Positions 27,492-37,613 are shown, numbered from the stretch's first letter. The stretch: DNA of 64,000 nucleotides from Sphingomonas mucosissima (GCF_002197665.1 NZ_NBBJ01000004.1:1-64000), one strand, 5' to 3'. Notes: a model not told the origin generated them from the letters alone. Program-made: numbers and translations.

Positions 27492-28940
27492 ATGACGAAT
27501 CGATGGGCAGCAGCCGTGTGCCTGATGAGCCTCCTCGCAGGGTGCGGCGGCGATGGCGGCGGAAGCGGCAATCCGATCGCAAGCGGCCCCTCGCCCGCTC
27601 CGTCTCCCGCTCCCACCACCAGCACCTGTTCGCTGCAAAGCCGGCAGACATGGGCCGCGGCGGAACTGCGCGAATGGTATCTTTTTCCGGATACGCTCCC
27701 CCCGTCGCTCGACGGCAGCCGCTACGCGAGCGTGGACGCATATGTCGACGCCCTGACCGCCACCGCACGCGCGCAGAACAAGGATCGCTATTTCACCTAC
27801 ATTACCTCGATCGCCGAGGAGAATGCCTATTACGCCTCGGGGTCGAGCGCCGGATATGGCTTCCGGCTCGGCATCGATGCGGGCGCGGCGCGCATGTTCG
27901 TGATCGAGGCCTTCGAAGGCGCGCCCGCGCTCGAGGCCGGGATCGATCGCGGCACGGAAATCCTCGCCATCGGTCGCCCCGGCACGGCGCCACGCACCGT
28001 CAGCGCGCTTTTCGCGAGCGGCGGCGCGCAGGCGGTGAGCGACGCACTGGGCGGTGAGCAGGCCGGCGACGCCCGCCTGCTGCGCGTGCGCGCGCCCAAC
28101 GGTGTGGAGCGCGAGGTGACGCTGTCGCCGCGTGATTTCGAACTCAACCCGGTGTCGCCGCGCTACGGCGTGACCGTTATCGAGGATGAGGGACGGCGCG
28201 TGGGGTACATCAACCTGCGCACCTTTATTTCCACAGCCGATCAACCGCTGCGGGACGGCTTTGCCCGGATGCGCGCCGCCGGCATCACCGATTTCATTAT
28301 CGACTTCCGCTACAATGGCGGCGGGCTGGTCTCCACCGCAAACCTGATCGGCGACCTCCTTGGCGCCAATCGCCAGCGGAGCGAAGTGTTCAACTACACC
28401 ACCTACCGGCGGGAAAAGTCATCGGAGAACCGCGTCGACTATTTCACGCCGCAGCCGCAATCGGTCGCGCCGACGCGCATCGCCTTTATCGGCACCGGCG
28501 GCACCGCATCGGCCAGCGAGTTGGTGATCAACGGAATGATCCCGTACCTGCGCGCGAACGTCGCGCTGATCGGCACCAACACCTATGGCAAGCCGGTCGG
28601 CCAGATCGCGCGCGATCGCGCCGCGTGTGACGATCGCCTGCGCGTCGTGGCGTTTGCCGGCCAGAATGCGGACCGGCAGGGCGACTATTACAACGGCCTC
28701 GCGCCCGTCATGCCGGCCACGTGCCGGGCCGATGATGATCTGTCCTATCCCCTGGGCGACCCGCGGGAGGCGTCGGTCCGCCAAGCGCTGGCGTTCATTG
28801 CCGGGCGCAGCTGCACGCCGATCGGCGGCGCCAGCGCGACCGCTTCTGCGGCCCGCACCCGCGACGTGGCCGTGCCGCGAGACCTCCTGGCGCCGGCGCG
28901 CCCCTCCACGTTCCAGCGCGAAACGCCCGGCGCTTTCTGA
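27492..28940 (+). CDS. S41 family peptidase lipoprotein with PDZ-like domain
   Basis: A 482-residue protein. The lipoprotein signal is MTNRWAAAVCLMSLLAGCGG, with Cys at the LAGC box, then a Pro/Ser linker. The N-terminal S41 cap has RQTWAAAELREWYLFPDTL, and a PDZ-like region SAGYGFRLGIDAGAARMFVI runs to RGTEILAIG. The protease core is YINLRTFISTADQPLRDGFA, DFIIDFRYNGGGLVSTANLI, and GTGGTASASELVINGM (catalytic Ser) with GTNTYGKPVGQ (catalytic Lys). Likely a membrane-anchored periplasmic C-terminal-processing-type protease. Start ATG 27492 is preferred to TTG 27480. Confidence 0.88.
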   Translation: MTNRWAAAVCLMSLLAGCGGDGGGSGNPIASGPSPAPSPAPTTSTCSLQSRQTWAAAELREWYLFPDTLPPSLDGSRYASVDAYVDALTATARAQNKDRYFTYITSIAEENAYYASGSSAGYGFRLGIDAGAARMFVIEAFEGAPALEAGIDRGTEILAIGRPGTAPRTVSALFASGGAQAVSDALGGEQAGDARLLRVRAPNGVEREVTLSPRDFELNPVSPRYGVTVIEDEGRRVGYINLRTFISTADQPLRDGFARMRAAGITDFIIDFRYNGGGLVSTANLIGDLLGANRQRSEVFNYTTYRREKSSENRVDYFTPQPQSVAPTRIAFIGTGGTASASELVINGMIPYLRANVALIGTNTYGKPVGQIARDRAACDDRLRVVAFAGQNADRQGDYYNGLAPVMPATCRADDDLSYPLGDPREASVRQALAFIAGRSCTPIGGASATASAARTRDVAVPRDLLAPARPSTFQRETPGAF

Positions 28941-28985
28941 ACCGGCCGCCTCGCCCGCATCGGCGGGCGAGGCGCGCGTGTGGTG

Positions 28986-31580
28986 TCACCCCTGCAGGCT
29001 CTTGGACGCCTGCTCGAACAGGTCCTTCGACAGCCCCGGCGTCGCCACGATCCGCTCCAGCTCGGCGCGCATCAAGGCGCCGCGCGCCGGATCGAACCGC
29101 CGCCAGCGGCCCAGCGGCGGCAGCAGCTTGGCCGCCGTCTGCGGGTTCAGCCGGTCGAGCGCGATCAGCTGATCGGCGAGGAAGCGATATCCCGCCCCAT
29201 CCGCCCGGTTGAACGCCCGCTGGTTCACCGCAAACGCCCCGATCAGGCTGCGCGCACGGTTCGGATTGGCGAGCGTGAAGCTCGGATGCTCGGCCAGTGC
29301 CGCCACCGCCTCCAGCGTGTCGTCGCGCGTCGACAGCGCCTGCGTCTGGAACCATTTGTCCAGCACCAGGCCGTTGCCCGAATAGCGGTTGTAGAAAATG
29401 TCGAGCGCCGCTTCGCGCAGATCGCTGTCGCCGTTCACCAGCGTGCTGAGCGCGCCCTGCCGGTCGGTCATGTTGTCGGCCTGCTCGAACTGACGGAACG
29501 CCAGCGCCGCCGCATCGCTCGCGCCCGATGCTGCGATATAGCCCAGCGCCACGTTGCGGATCCGGCGCGCGCCCTTGCCGGCCGGCGTATAGGCATAAGC
29601 CGCCCCGCTGGTGTTCGCCTCGTAGATGTTGCGCCACCGCTCCGCCAGCGCCCGGCCGAGATCGCCGCGCAATGCCTCGCGCGCGCGATAGATCGCCTCG
29701 GGATCAACCGTGCTGAGCTGATCACCGATGAAGCTTTCGGACGGCAGCAGCACCGCTTCGGCCACAAAGGCAGGATCAAGCGCCGGGTCGTCCAGCGTAT
29801 CCGCCACCGCATCGATCACCGCGCGGTGATCGGCCTGGCCCTCCACCGCGCCCGCGATCAGCGTATCGAGCATCAATTGCTGCATCGCCTCGTAGCGCGC
29901 GAACGGATCATCGTCGTGCCGCGCGAGGAAGGCGAGGTCCGCCGCCGTGCGATCGCTCTCGATCGTCACCGGCGCCGAAAAGCCGCGATTGATCGACAGC
30001 ACCGGCCGTTCCGCCACGCCGTCGAACACGATCGATTCATTCGCTTCTTCCAGCAGCACGAGCTGCTCCGGCCCGAGCGGCTGGCCGGTCTCTGCGCCGA
30101 ACAGCCGGATGCGCAGCGGCAGCACCATCGGCTCCTTGGCGGACTGCCCCGGCGTGGGCGGCACCTGCTGCGCCAGCCGCAGCGTCGCGCGCCCGCCGTC
30201 ATGCTCCAGGCTCGCCGACACGCGCGGCGTCCCGGCCTGGCTGTACCACAAGCGGAACCGCGACAGGTCCACCCCGCCGCCCTCTTCCATGCAGGTGACG
30301 AAATCCTCGCACGTCGCCGCCGTGCCGTCGAAGCGATCGAAATACAGGTCGCACGCCGTCCGGAACCGCGCCGGCCCCAGGATGGTCGCCATCATGCGGA
30401 TCAGCTCGGCGCCCTTGTTGTAGATCGTCGAGGTGTAGAAGTTGGAGATCTCGAGGTAGCTCTCCGGGCGCACCGGATGCGCCAGCGGCCCGGCATCCTC
30501 GGGGAACTGGCTCGCGCGAAGCCCGCGCACGTCCTCGATCCGCTTCACCGCCGCCGAGCCCTGGTCGGCCGAGAACCCCTGGTCGCGAAAGACGGTGAAC
30601 CCTTCCTTCAGCGACAGCTGGAACCAGTCGCGGCAAGTGATGCGATTGCCCGACCAGTTGTGGAAATACTCATGCGCCACCACCGCGGCGATGGCGTCGT
30701 AATCGTAATCGGTCGCGGTATCGGGATCGGCCAGGATGTAGCGGCTGTTGAAGATGTTTAGCCCCTTGTTCTCCATCGCGCCGAAATTGAAATCGTCCAC
30801 CGCGACGATGTTGAACACGTCCAGATCATATTCGCGGCCATAGACGCGCTCGTCCCAGGCCATGGACGTCTTGAGCGCATGAAGCGCATGGTCGGTCTTG
30901 GCGAGATCCGCCGCACGCACCCAGATGCCAAGCTGCACTTCACGCCCCGATCGCGTGGTGAACGTGCCCGCGTTGCAGGCCAGATCCCCCGCTACCAGCG
31001 CGAAGAGGTAGGAGGGCTTGGGAAACGGATCGTGCCACTCGGCCCAATGCGTCCCGTCATCATTGTCGCCGCTCGCGATCGGATCGCCATTGGCGAGCAG
31101 CACGGGATAGCGCGCCTTGTCCGCCGTCATCCGCACGCGATAGGTCGCCAGCACGTCGGGCCGATCCGGGAAGTAGGTGATCCGGCGAAACCCTTCCGCC
31201 TCGCATTGCGTGCACAGGTTCCCGCCCGACGAATACAGCCCCATCAGCTGCGTATTCTGGTCGGGCGCGATCTCCACCTCGGTCTCGATCACGTGCGATG
31301 CGCCGGTCAGCGGGATGACGAGCTGGTCGTCCTCCAGCCGCCAGTCGTTCACCGCCACCCCGTCGACGATCACCGCCAGCGGCGTCAGCCCGTCGCCGTC
31401 CAGCCGCAGCGGCTCGCCCGCGCCCCCGTTGCGCGTCACTTCCAGACGGGCACGCACCCGCGTCGCCCCAGGATCGAGCGCAAAGTCCAGGTCGACGTTC
31501 GGCACCAGCCAGGCAGGCGGGCGATAATCCTGACGGCGCTTGATCGCAGGAGCGGCTGGGGCGGTGAGAACATCGAGCAT
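28986..31580 (-). CDS. pepN: aminopeptidase N (M1 family)
   Basis: An 864-residue zinc aminopeptidase of the E. coli PepN type. The exopeptidase motif is NFGAMENKGLNIFNSRYILA and the zinc site is VVAHEYFHNWSGNRITCRDW with a downstream Glu. The C-terminal helical region contains YSQAGTPRVSASLEHDGG and repeats to the end. It trims N-terminal residues from cytoplasmic peptides. Start 31580 (MLDVLTAPAAPAIKRRQDYR) matches the usual PepN beginning; an in-frame ATG at 31616 adds 12 residues. Neither has a good ribosome-binding site. Confidence 0.93.
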   Translation of the reverse strand: MLDVLTAPAAPAIKRRQDYRPPAWLVPNVDLDFALDPGATRVRARLEVTRNGGAGEPLRLDGDGLTPLAVIVDGVAVNDWRLEDDQLVIPLTGASHVIETEVEIAPDQNTQLMGLYSSGGNLCTQCEAEGFRRITYFPDRPDVLATYRVRMTADKARYPVLLANGDPIASGDNDDGTHWAEWHDPFPKPSYLFALVAGDLACNAGTFTTRSGREVQLGIWVRAADLAKTDHALHALKTSMAWDERVYGREYDLDVFNIVAVDDFNFGAMENKGLNIFNSRYILADPDTATDYDYDAIAAVVAHEYFHNWSGNRITCRDWFQLSLKEGFTVFRDQGFSADQGSAAVKRIEDVRGLRASQFPEDAGPLAHPVRPESYLEISNFYTSTIYNKGAELIRMMATILGPARFRTACDLYFDRFDGTAATCEDFVTCMEEGGGVDLSRFRLWYSQAGTPRVSASLEHDGGRATLRLAQQVPPTPGQSAKEPMVLPLRIRLFGAETGQPLGPEQLVLLEEANESIVFDGVAERPVLSINRGFSAPVTIESDRTAADLAFLARHDDDPFARYEAMQQLMLDTLIAGAVEGQADHRAVIDAVADTLDDPALDPAFVAEAVLLPSESFIGDQLSTVDPEAIYRAREALRGDLGRALAERWRNIYEANTSGAAYAYTPAGKGARRIRNVALGYIAASGASDAAALAFRQFEQADNMTDRQGALSTLVNGDSDLREAALDIFYNRYSGNGLVLDKWFQTQALSTRDDTLEAVAALAEHPSFTLANPNRARSLIGAFAVNQRAFNRADGAGYRFLADQLIALDRLNPQTAAKLLPPLGRWRRFDPARGALMRAELERIVATPGLSKDLFEQASKSLQG

Positions 31581-31809
31581 GAGGAGAGATATAGACGGGG
31601 CGGCTTGTGGTTCCATCGCTAAAGCTTGCGGCGAAACGCTTGGCTGCTACGTCTGGCGATCAGGTCCACTCCCCTTCGTTCGTGTCGCGTGCGGTGGAGT
31701 TGTGTTGCAAGCAATTGGCCTGCAGCACTTCTTCGAACGATTGCTGCCGTAATCCTGTGGTTCGGCACGCCATCGGCGCCCCGGCAGGCAAGGCTTTCTG
31801 GAAGCACGA

Positions 31810-33498
31810 ATGCGTCGTTTGATCCTCGCCCTCTGCCTTACGTCCCTTCCCGTCGCCGCCATCGCGCAAGCCACTGCCGCCAAGGGCACTGATACCCAGC
31901 ATAGCGCCACTCCGGGCACTGTCGCGCCCGCCGTGCCCCCCGCTGCTGCACCGCTGTCCGCCGGGGCCGCCGCCATCAAGTCGCACGTGATGTTCCTCGC
32001 GGCGGACGCGATGCGCGGCCGTGAGGCCGGCAGCCCGGAATATGACATCGCCGCCGAATATGTCGCCGCGCAATTCTTCGCCGCCGGATTGAAGCCGGGC
32101 GGGGACAAGGGCGGCTATGCCCAGAACGTACCACTCGTGTCCTACAAGCCCGATGGCCAGGGCACGCTCGCCATCACTGGCGCCGCGGGCCAGAGCGCGC
32201 TCACCTTTGGCACCGATTACATTCCCTCGTCGAACCCGCGCACCGCTGAAACCAGCGTGTCCGCCCCCGTCGTGTTCGTCGGCTATGGCATCGTCGCCCC
32301 GCAATATGGCCGCGACGATTATCGTGGGGTCGACGTGAAAGGAAAGATCGTTGCCTTTGTCAGCGGCTCGCCGTCAAAGATGACGGGTGAGGAGCGCGCC
32401 TGGCTCGGCGCGGCCACCACCAAGGCGCGCTTCGCTGCCGAGCGCGGCGCCGTCGGCACGATCGCGCTCGTCACCCCGCGCTCGGACAAGCAGCGCCCGT
32501 TCGCGCGGCTGGTGGAAGCGAACGATCACAGCCGCATGACCTGGGCCAATGCCGACGGCACCGGCCATGTCGAGGAAGGCGGCATCCCCGCACTCGCCAC
32601 GCTCAGCCTCTCGGGCGCGCAAAAGCTCTTCGCCGGCGCCCGCACCAGCTGGGCCAAGATCGCGCGTGCCGCCGAAAAGGCGGATGCCACCTTCACGCCG
32701 GAGGCGCTGCCCGTCACAGTTTCGGCGACAACCAAGACCAAGTTTGAGCAGGTGCGCTCCTCCAATGTCGTCGGCGTCCTGCCCGGCAGCGATCCCGCTC
32801 TGTCGCGTGAGGTCGTCGTCCTCTCCGCGCACCTCGATCACGTCGGCGTCAGCGGCAAGGCAGAGGACAAGATCCACAATGGCGCGCTCGACAATGCCAT
32901 CGGCATCGCCAGCCTGATCGAGGAAGCCAAACGCTTCCAGAAGGAAGGCCCGGCAAAGCGCACGATCCTTTTCCTGGCCGTGACGGCGGAGGAAAAGGGG
33001 CTGGTGGGCAGCGACTATTTCGCCAACCACCCAACGGTGCCGGCGGAGTCGATCATTGCCAACGTGAACCTCGACATGCCGATCCTCACCTACAAGTTCG
33101 AAGACATGGTGGCCTTCGGCGGCGATCGCTCCACGCTTGGCCCGATCATCCGCGGGGCGGTGGAGGGCGCCGGCGTCGCCCTGTCGCCCGATCCGATCCC
33201 GGATGAAGGCATCTTCGTGCGCTCCGACCACTTCCGCTTTGTGCAAAAGGGCGTGCCGTCGGTGTTCCTGTGGCCCGGCCAGAAGGGCCCCGGCAAGGCC
33301 GCGGTCGAGCACTTCCTCTCCACCAACTATCACAAGCCGACGGACGATCTGTCGCAGCCGATCGAGTGGGAAGAAGGCGTGCGCTTCGTCGACGTGAACT
33401 ATCGCATCGCGCGCAACATCGGCGACGCGGCGACGCGCCCGGTGTGGAACAAGGGCGATTATTTCGGCACGTTGTTCAAGGGGCCGATGGCGCCATAA
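31810..33498 (+). CDS. M28 family metallopeptidase with PA domain, exported
   Basis: A 562-residue protein with signal peptide MRRLILALCLTSLPVAAIAQ. A PA (protease-associated) insert contains VVFVGYGIVAPQYGRDDYRG. The zinc peptidase core shows VVLSAHLDHVGVSGKAEDKI (first His-Asp), GALDNAIGIASLIEEAKRFQ (bridging Asp), LFLAVTAEEKGLVGSDYFAN (catalytic Glu and zinc ligand), and FVRSDHFRFVQKGVPSVFLW. It likely acts as an aminopeptidase in the periplasm. The M48 protease gene follows 16 bp downstream, so the two may form a peptide-processing operon. Confidence 0.9.
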   Translation: MRRLILALCLTSLPVAAIAQATAAKGTDTQHSATPGTVAPAVPPAAAPLSAGAAAIKSHVMFLAADAMRGREAGSPEYDIAAEYVAAQFFAAGLKPGGDKGGYAQNVPLVSYKPDGQGTLAITGAAGQSALTFGTDYIPSSNPRTAETSVSAPVVFVGYGIVAPQYGRDDYRGVDVKGKIVAFVSGSPSKMTGEERAWLGAATTKARFAAERGAVGTIALVTPRSDKQRPFARLVEANDHSRMTWANADGTGHVEEGGIPALATLSLSGAQKLFAGARTSWAKIARAAEKADATFTPEALPVTVSATTKTKFEQVRSSNVVGVLPGSDPALSREVVVLSAHLDHVGVSGKAEDKIHNGALDNAIGIASLIEEAKRFQKEGPAKRTILFLAVTAEEKGLVGSDYFANHPTVPAESIIANVNLDMPILTYKFEDMVAFGGDRSTLGPIIRGAVEGAGVALSPDPIPDEGIFVRSDHFRFVQKGVPSVFLWPGQKGPGKAAVEHFLSTNYHKPTDDLSQPIEWEEGVRFVDVNYRIARNIGDAATRPVWNKGDYFGTLFKGPMAP

Positions 33499-33514
33499 CA
33501 AGGGGAAACGGGGG

Positions 33515-34792
33515 ATGAGGAAGGTGATGGGGGCAGCGCTGCTGGCGGCGGCGCTGGTGCCCGCGATCGCACAGGCCCAGGGATCAAACCCCGGGTTCGA
33601 TGTCGATGCGGCAACGCGCGCCTACCTCGATCTGCTGCAGGGGCCGGCACGCGCAAAGTCGGACGCCTATTTCGAAGGCGGCTATTGGCTGACCCTGTGG
33701 GGGGCTGTCGTCGCCGTGCTGGTCTATGGCGCGCTGCTCGTCAGCGGCTGGTCGGCGCGGCTGCGCGATCTGGCGGCGCGGCGTATCAAGCGCACCCGGC
33801 TGGTGCCCGCTTCTTACGGCGTGCTCTTCACCCTCGTCACCTTCGTGCTTTTCCTGCCGTGGTCGATCTACACCGGCTTCGTGCGCGAGGCGCAATACGG
33901 CCTGATGAGCCAGACGTTCGGCGCGTGGCTGATCGATCAGCTCAAGATGCTGGGCATATCGCTGGTGGTGAATGCGCTGCTGTTCACCGCCATCTACGCC
34001 GTCATCCGCCGCTTCCGGCGCGGCTGGTGGGCGATCGGGACGGGGGTGGTGATCGGCTTCCTAACCATCGGCCTGCTGCTCGGGCCGGTCTTCATCGAGC
34101 CCATGTTCAACGAATACACCGAAATGCCCGCCGGGCCGCTGCGCGACCGCATCGTGGCGATGGCTGAGGCGCAGCAGATCCCGGCCGACCATATCTATGT
34201 CGCCGATGAATCGCGCCAGTCGAAGCGCATCTCTGCCAATGTCGCGGGTCTCGGGCCGACGATCCGCATCGCGCTCAACGACAATCTGTTGAACCGCACC
34301 TCGCCTGACGAAGTCGCCGCCGTGATGGGTCATGAAATGGGCCATTATGTGCTCAATCATATCGGGTGGCTGCTCTTCTGGTTCGGGCTGGGCGTGCTCG
34401 TCATCTTCCTGGCCCTGTCGCGCATCGCGCCGCGGCTGATCGCGCGCTACCCGCGCTCGGGCGTGCGCGACGTGAGCGATCCGGCCGGTGCCCCGCTGCT
34501 GCTGGCGATCGCGAGCTTGCTCGCCGCGCTGGCGACGCCCTACATCAGCACGGTGATTCGCTGGAATGAAAGCGAGGCCGACCGCTTCGGCTTGGACGCC
34601 GCGCGCGCGCCGGACGGGTTCGCCAAGGTGGCGATCCGCCTCTCCGAATATCGCAAGCTCGAACCGGGGCCGATCGAGGAGTTCCTGTTCTTCGATCACC
34701 CTTCGGGCGCGACGCGCATCCGAATGGCGATGCAGTGGAAGAAGGATAATATGCCCGGCGCCACCATGGCCAAACCGACGCTCGCGCAATGA
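33515..34792 (+). CDS. M48 family membrane zinc metallopeptidase (CAAX protease-like)
   Basis: A 425-residue integral membrane protease. A signal-like start (MRKVMGAALLAAALVPAIAQ) is followed by several membrane helices, for instance LWGAVVAVLVYGALLVSGWS, FTLVTFVLFLPWSIYTGFV and GTGVVIGFLTIGLLLGPVFI. The zinc site is VAAVMGHEMGHYVLNHIGWL (HExxH about residue 272), with the distal Glu in RWNESEADRFGLDAAR. This resembles Ste24p/CAAX type I proteases. It overlaps the next gene by ATGA. Confidence 0.9.
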   Translation: MRKVMGAALLAAALVPAIAQAQGSNPGFDVDAATRAYLDLLQGPARAKSDAYFEGGYWLTLWGAVVAVLVYGALLVSGWSARLRDLAARRIKRTRLVPASYGVLFTLVTFVLFLPWSIYTGFVREAQYGLMSQTFGAWLIDQLKMLGISLVVNALLFTAIYAVIRRFRRGWWAIGTGVVIGFLTIGLLLGPVFIEPMFNEYTEMPAGPLRDRIVAMAEAQQIPADHIYVADESRQSKRISANVAGLGPTIRIALNDNLLNRTSPDEVAAVMGHEMGHYVLNHIGWLLFWFGLGVLVIFLALSRIAPRLIARYPRSGVRDVSDPAGAPLLLAIASLLAALATPYISTVIRWNESEADRFGLDAARAPDGFAKVAIRLSEYRKLEPGPIEEFLFFDHPSGATRIRMAMQWKKDNMPGATMAKPTLAQ

Positions 34793-35607
34793 GCCGCCTG
34801 TTCATCTTCGGGCTGGGCTACACCGCGAGTGCGATCGCCGACGCGAGCGGCTCGCCAGTCCTCGCCACCACGCGCGATGGCCGCGCCGGCACGATCCGGT
34901 TCGACGACGAGCAGGCGGTGCGCGCCGGCCTCGCCGCGGCGACGCACGTGCTCTCCTCAGTGCCCCCCGATGGCGACGACCCGGTCCTCGCCCGCTACGC
35001 CGACGCGCTGGACGGCCGCTGGCTCGGCTATCTCTCCTCCACCGGCGTCTATGGCGATGCCGGCGGCGCCTGGGTGGATGAAACTGCCCCGATCCGCGGA
35101 CGGCGCTTACCGCGCAACGCGGCGGATGCGGCTTGGCTCGCGCTGGGCGCCCGCGTCTTCCGCCTGCCCGGCATCTATGGCCCCGGCCGCTCCCCGCTGG
35201 ACCGCGTCGCCGCGGGCACCGCCCATCTCACCGGCCTTTCCAATCAGGTGTTCAGCCGCGTCCATGTGGCGGACATCGCCAGCGGGGTCGTCGCCGGCTT
35301 CACCGCGCCCCCCGGCGCGTACAACCTCGCCGATGATCTGCCGACCAGCCAGGATCGCGTGATCGCGCATGCCGCCGCCATGCTCGGCGTGCCGCCGCCC
35401 CCGGTTGTCGCGCTGGACAGCCTGTCCCCCGCCGCCCGCGCCTTTTATGCGGAAAACCGGCGCGTCGCGAACGGCAAGGCGAAGCGCGTGCTCGGCTGGC
35501 GCCCGCTCTATCCCGACTACCGATTGGGCCTGCGCGCGGTTAAGGCCACGACCAGGCCAAAAGCGGCCAATGCTGCACCGGACCCGGCCAAAAGCGACCA
35601 GCGGTAA
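34789..35607 (+). CDS. NAD(P)-dependent epimerase/dehydratase-like (SDR) protein
   Basis: A 272-residue protein starting MSRLFIFGLGYTASAIADAS, with an atypical GxGYTAxA dinucleotide motif. Other SDR features are YLSSTGVYGDAGGAWVDETA (the SSTGVYG catalytic strand, although YxxxK is not standard), RVFRLPGIYGPGRSPLDRVA and HVADIASGVVAGF. It belongs with the shortened extended-SDR proteins sometimes annotated as NAD-binding. Translationally coupled to the M48 gene by ATGA. Its 3' end overlaps the convergent DMT transporter gene by 91 bp, and the C-terminal Lys/Ala-rich tail lies in that overlap. Confidence 0.8.
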   Translation: MSRLFIFGLGYTASAIADASGSPVLATTRDGRAGTIRFDDEQAVRAGLAAATHVLSSVPPDGDDPVLARYADALDGRWLGYLSSTGVYGDAGGAWVDETAPIRGRRLPRNAADAAWLALGARVFRLPGIYGPGRSPLDRVAAGTAHLTGLSNQVFSRVHVADIASGVVAGFTAPPGAYNLADDLPTSQDRVIAHAAAMLGVPPPPVVALDSLSPAARAFYAENRRVANGKAKRVLGWRPLYPDYRLGLRAVKATTRPKAANAAPDPAKSDQR

Positions 35608-36434
35608 CCTTCGAAGGTCGTCGACAAGGCCATGGCGATCACCGGCACGATCACGCTCGAATAGGCCGCCTTGGCCGGCCCGATGATCCGGATCACCCCG
35701 AAATAGAGCGGAAAGGCGAGCGCCGACGCGAAGATCCCAAGGTACAGGATCCCCGCCACATAACCGAGCCGCCATTCCATCACCGGCGGCCCCACCGTGA
35801 ACCACGCCCAGCCTGCATCAAACGCCCCGCCCATCAGCATGGCGATCCCGGTCGTTCGCAGCATCGGATAAGATCGTGCGATTTGCGTGCCTTGCATCAC
35901 ATTGGCGCTGGACGCCGACAGGATCGCGCAGAGCGTCAGGCCGATGCCGACGAGCGACGCGGCCGGCCCATTGGGATCGCTGCGCACCTCGTGAAGGAAG
36001 AGCAGCGCCACCCCCGCCATGGCGATCGCGGAGCCGATCACCAGCTGCCGCCCGAGCCGCTGCCCCAGGAAAATGCGGCCGAACAACGAGTTGGGGATCA
36101 GCAGCAGCGCAAAGGTCACCGCCACCAGCCCCGAGGTGATGAACTGTTCCGCTCGATACACGAAGTTGAAGTTGAGCACGAACTGCGCCAGTCCCAGTGC
36201 CGCCGCAAAGGCATAGCCGCGCGCGTCGATCCTGCCCGGCTCGCGCCGGATCGCTGCCCAGATGAACAGCGCCACCCCGGCAACAAGGAAGCGGTAGCTG
36301 ACCGACCAGGACGGCGGCACCACGCCCAACTGGTCGCGAATGACCAGCCAGGTCGATCCCCAGATCAGCGTCACGATCCCGAACGGGATCAGCACGTGGG
36401 CACGGGTGGATTGCGGCGGCGGCGCGTCGGTCAT
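35517..36434 (-). CDS. EamA/DMT-family transporter
   Basis: A 305-residue membrane protein with about ten hydrophobic segments in two EamA halves. First half: LIPFGIVTLIWGSTWLVIRD, FLVAGVALFIWAAIR, AALGLAQFVLNFNFVYRA. Second half: LVGIGLTLCAILSASSANV, GMLMG-like ITGIAMLMGGAF, VAGILYLGIFASALAFPLYF. The W-G-S-TW motif near the N-terminus is typical. It exports a small metabolite or drug; the substrate is unknown. Start at 36434. Confidence 0.9.
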   Translation of the reverse strand: MTDAPPPQSTRAHVLIPFGIVTLIWGSTWLVIRDQLGVVPPSWSVSYRFLVAGVALFIWAAIRREPGRIDARGYAFAAALGLAQFVLNFNFVYRAEQFITSGLVAVTFALLLIPNSLFGRIFLGQRLGRQLVIGSAIAMAGVALLFLHEVRSDPNGPAASLVGIGLTLCAILSASSANVMQGTQIARSYPMLRTTGIAMLMGGAFDAGWAWFTVGPPVMEWRLGYVAGILYLGIFASALAFPLYFGVIRIIGPAKAAYSSVIVPVIAMALSTTFEGYRWSLLAGSGAALAAFGLVVALTARRPNR

Positions 36435-36492
36435 GCTCGGCGCGCGTAATGCGGATCGAAGCGCAGCGCTACGGCACCTCGCCCCGAAAAAA

Positions 36493-36583
36493 CGTCATGC
36501 CGGCCTAGTGCCGGCCTCCAGCCCTCTGCGTACTCAGCAGCCGCGGGTCAAGCCAAACCCTACCGGGACAAGACCGGCATGGC
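36493..36583. repeat. dispersed palindromic repeat, degenerate copy
   Basis: Left arm CGTCATGCCGGCCTAGTGCC; right arm ACCGGGACAAGACCGGCATG. It lies between the start of the DMT transporter gene and the end of the aldolase-like gene. Confidence 0.7.
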
Positions 36584-36608
36584 GGGGAAAATGATCTTCG
36601 GCGGGCGA

Positions 36609-37613
36609 TCACCCCAGCGCTGCGATCGCCTCTGCCAGCGGTCGGATGTCCTCGGCTTGCTGGTTCCACGATACCACCAGCCGCGCCTCGCCCGGCCCCC
36701 AATCGTAGAAGTCGAAACCCTTGCCGCGCAGCGCCGCGGCTTCTTCCGATGTCACCCGCAGGAACACCTCGTTCGCCTCCACGGGATGCACCAGCCGATC
36801 GCCCGCGGCCGCCGCGAGCAGCGCCGCGCCCTCGTTCGCGTTGCGCGCATTCGCCAGCCAGCGATCCTCCTCCAGCAACGCCAGGATCTGCGCCGCGAGA
36901 TAGCGGCCCTTGGAAAAGAGCAGCCCCGCCCGCTTGCGGCGATAGCGGCTCGCCTCGATCATCCCGCGCTTGAAGAACACCAGCGCCTCCGCGCCCATCC
37001 CGCCGTTCTTCACGAACCCGAAGCTGAGCGCCGTCACGCCGGCGCGCCACGTCATGTCGGCCGGCGAGCACCCCGCATGCACCAGCGCGTTGGCGAACCG
37101 CGCGCCATCCATGTGCAGCGCCAGGCCACGTTCCGCCGCCAACGCGCCGATCGCCGCCACCTCGTCCGGCTGATAGACCAGCCCATATTCGGTCGCGTTG
37201 GTGATCGAGATGGCGTGCGGCGGCACCTGATGCACGGCCGTGCGGATCGTCGCCAGCAGCGCGCCCAGGCTCTCCGGCGTCAGCTTCGCGCCCTCGCCGC
37301 CTGCCAGCAGCAGCTTGGCGCCATGCGTGTAGAATTCCGGTGCGCCGCACTCGTCGTTCTGGATGTGCGCATCCCGGTGACACAGCACCGCGCCATGCGG
37401 CGGACACAGTGCGGCGAGCGCGAGGGAATTGGCCGCCGTGCCCGTCGGCACCCACAAGACTTCCACCTCCGTCTCGAACAGCGCCGACAGCCGCGCGTCC
37501 AGCATGCCGGACCAGCGATCGCCATCGTAAGCGGTATCGAGCACGTCCGCCTCGGCAAGTGCGGCGAGAACGGCGGGGTGAACGGGGGCGGCATTGTCCG
37601 AAAAGAAGCGCAT
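36609..37613 (-). CDS. threonine aldolase-like PLP enzyme (beta-eliminating lyase family)
   Basis: A 334-residue fold-type I PLP enzyme: MRFFSDNAAPVHPAVLAALA, VLWVPTGTAANSLALAALCP, CHRDAHIQNDECGAPEFYTH (aromatic/His stack over PLP), LHMDGARFANALVHAGCSPA (PLP Asp) and ALSFGFVKNGGMGAEALVFF (the Schiff-base Lys in FVKNGG). These match low-specificity L-threonine aldolases, which split threonine to glycine and acetaldehyde. The start at 37613 has AAGG eight bases upstream; 12 more codons are open without a site. Confidence 0.88.
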   Translation of the reverse strand: MRFFSDNAAPVHPAVLAALAEADVLDTAYDGDRWSGMLDARLSALFETEVEVLWVPTGTAANSLALAALCPPHGAVLCHRDAHIQNDECGAPEFYTHGAKLLLAGGEGAKLTPESLGALLATIRTAVHQVPPHAISITNATEYGLVYQPDEVAAIGALAAERGLALHMDGARFANALVHAGCSPADMTWRAGVTALSFGFVKNGGMGAEALVFFKRGMIEASRYRRKRAGLLFSKGRYLAAQILALLEEDRWLANARNANEGAALLAAAAGDRLVHPVEANEVFLRVTSEEAAALRGKGFDFYDWGPGEARLVVSWNQQAEDIRPLAEAIAALG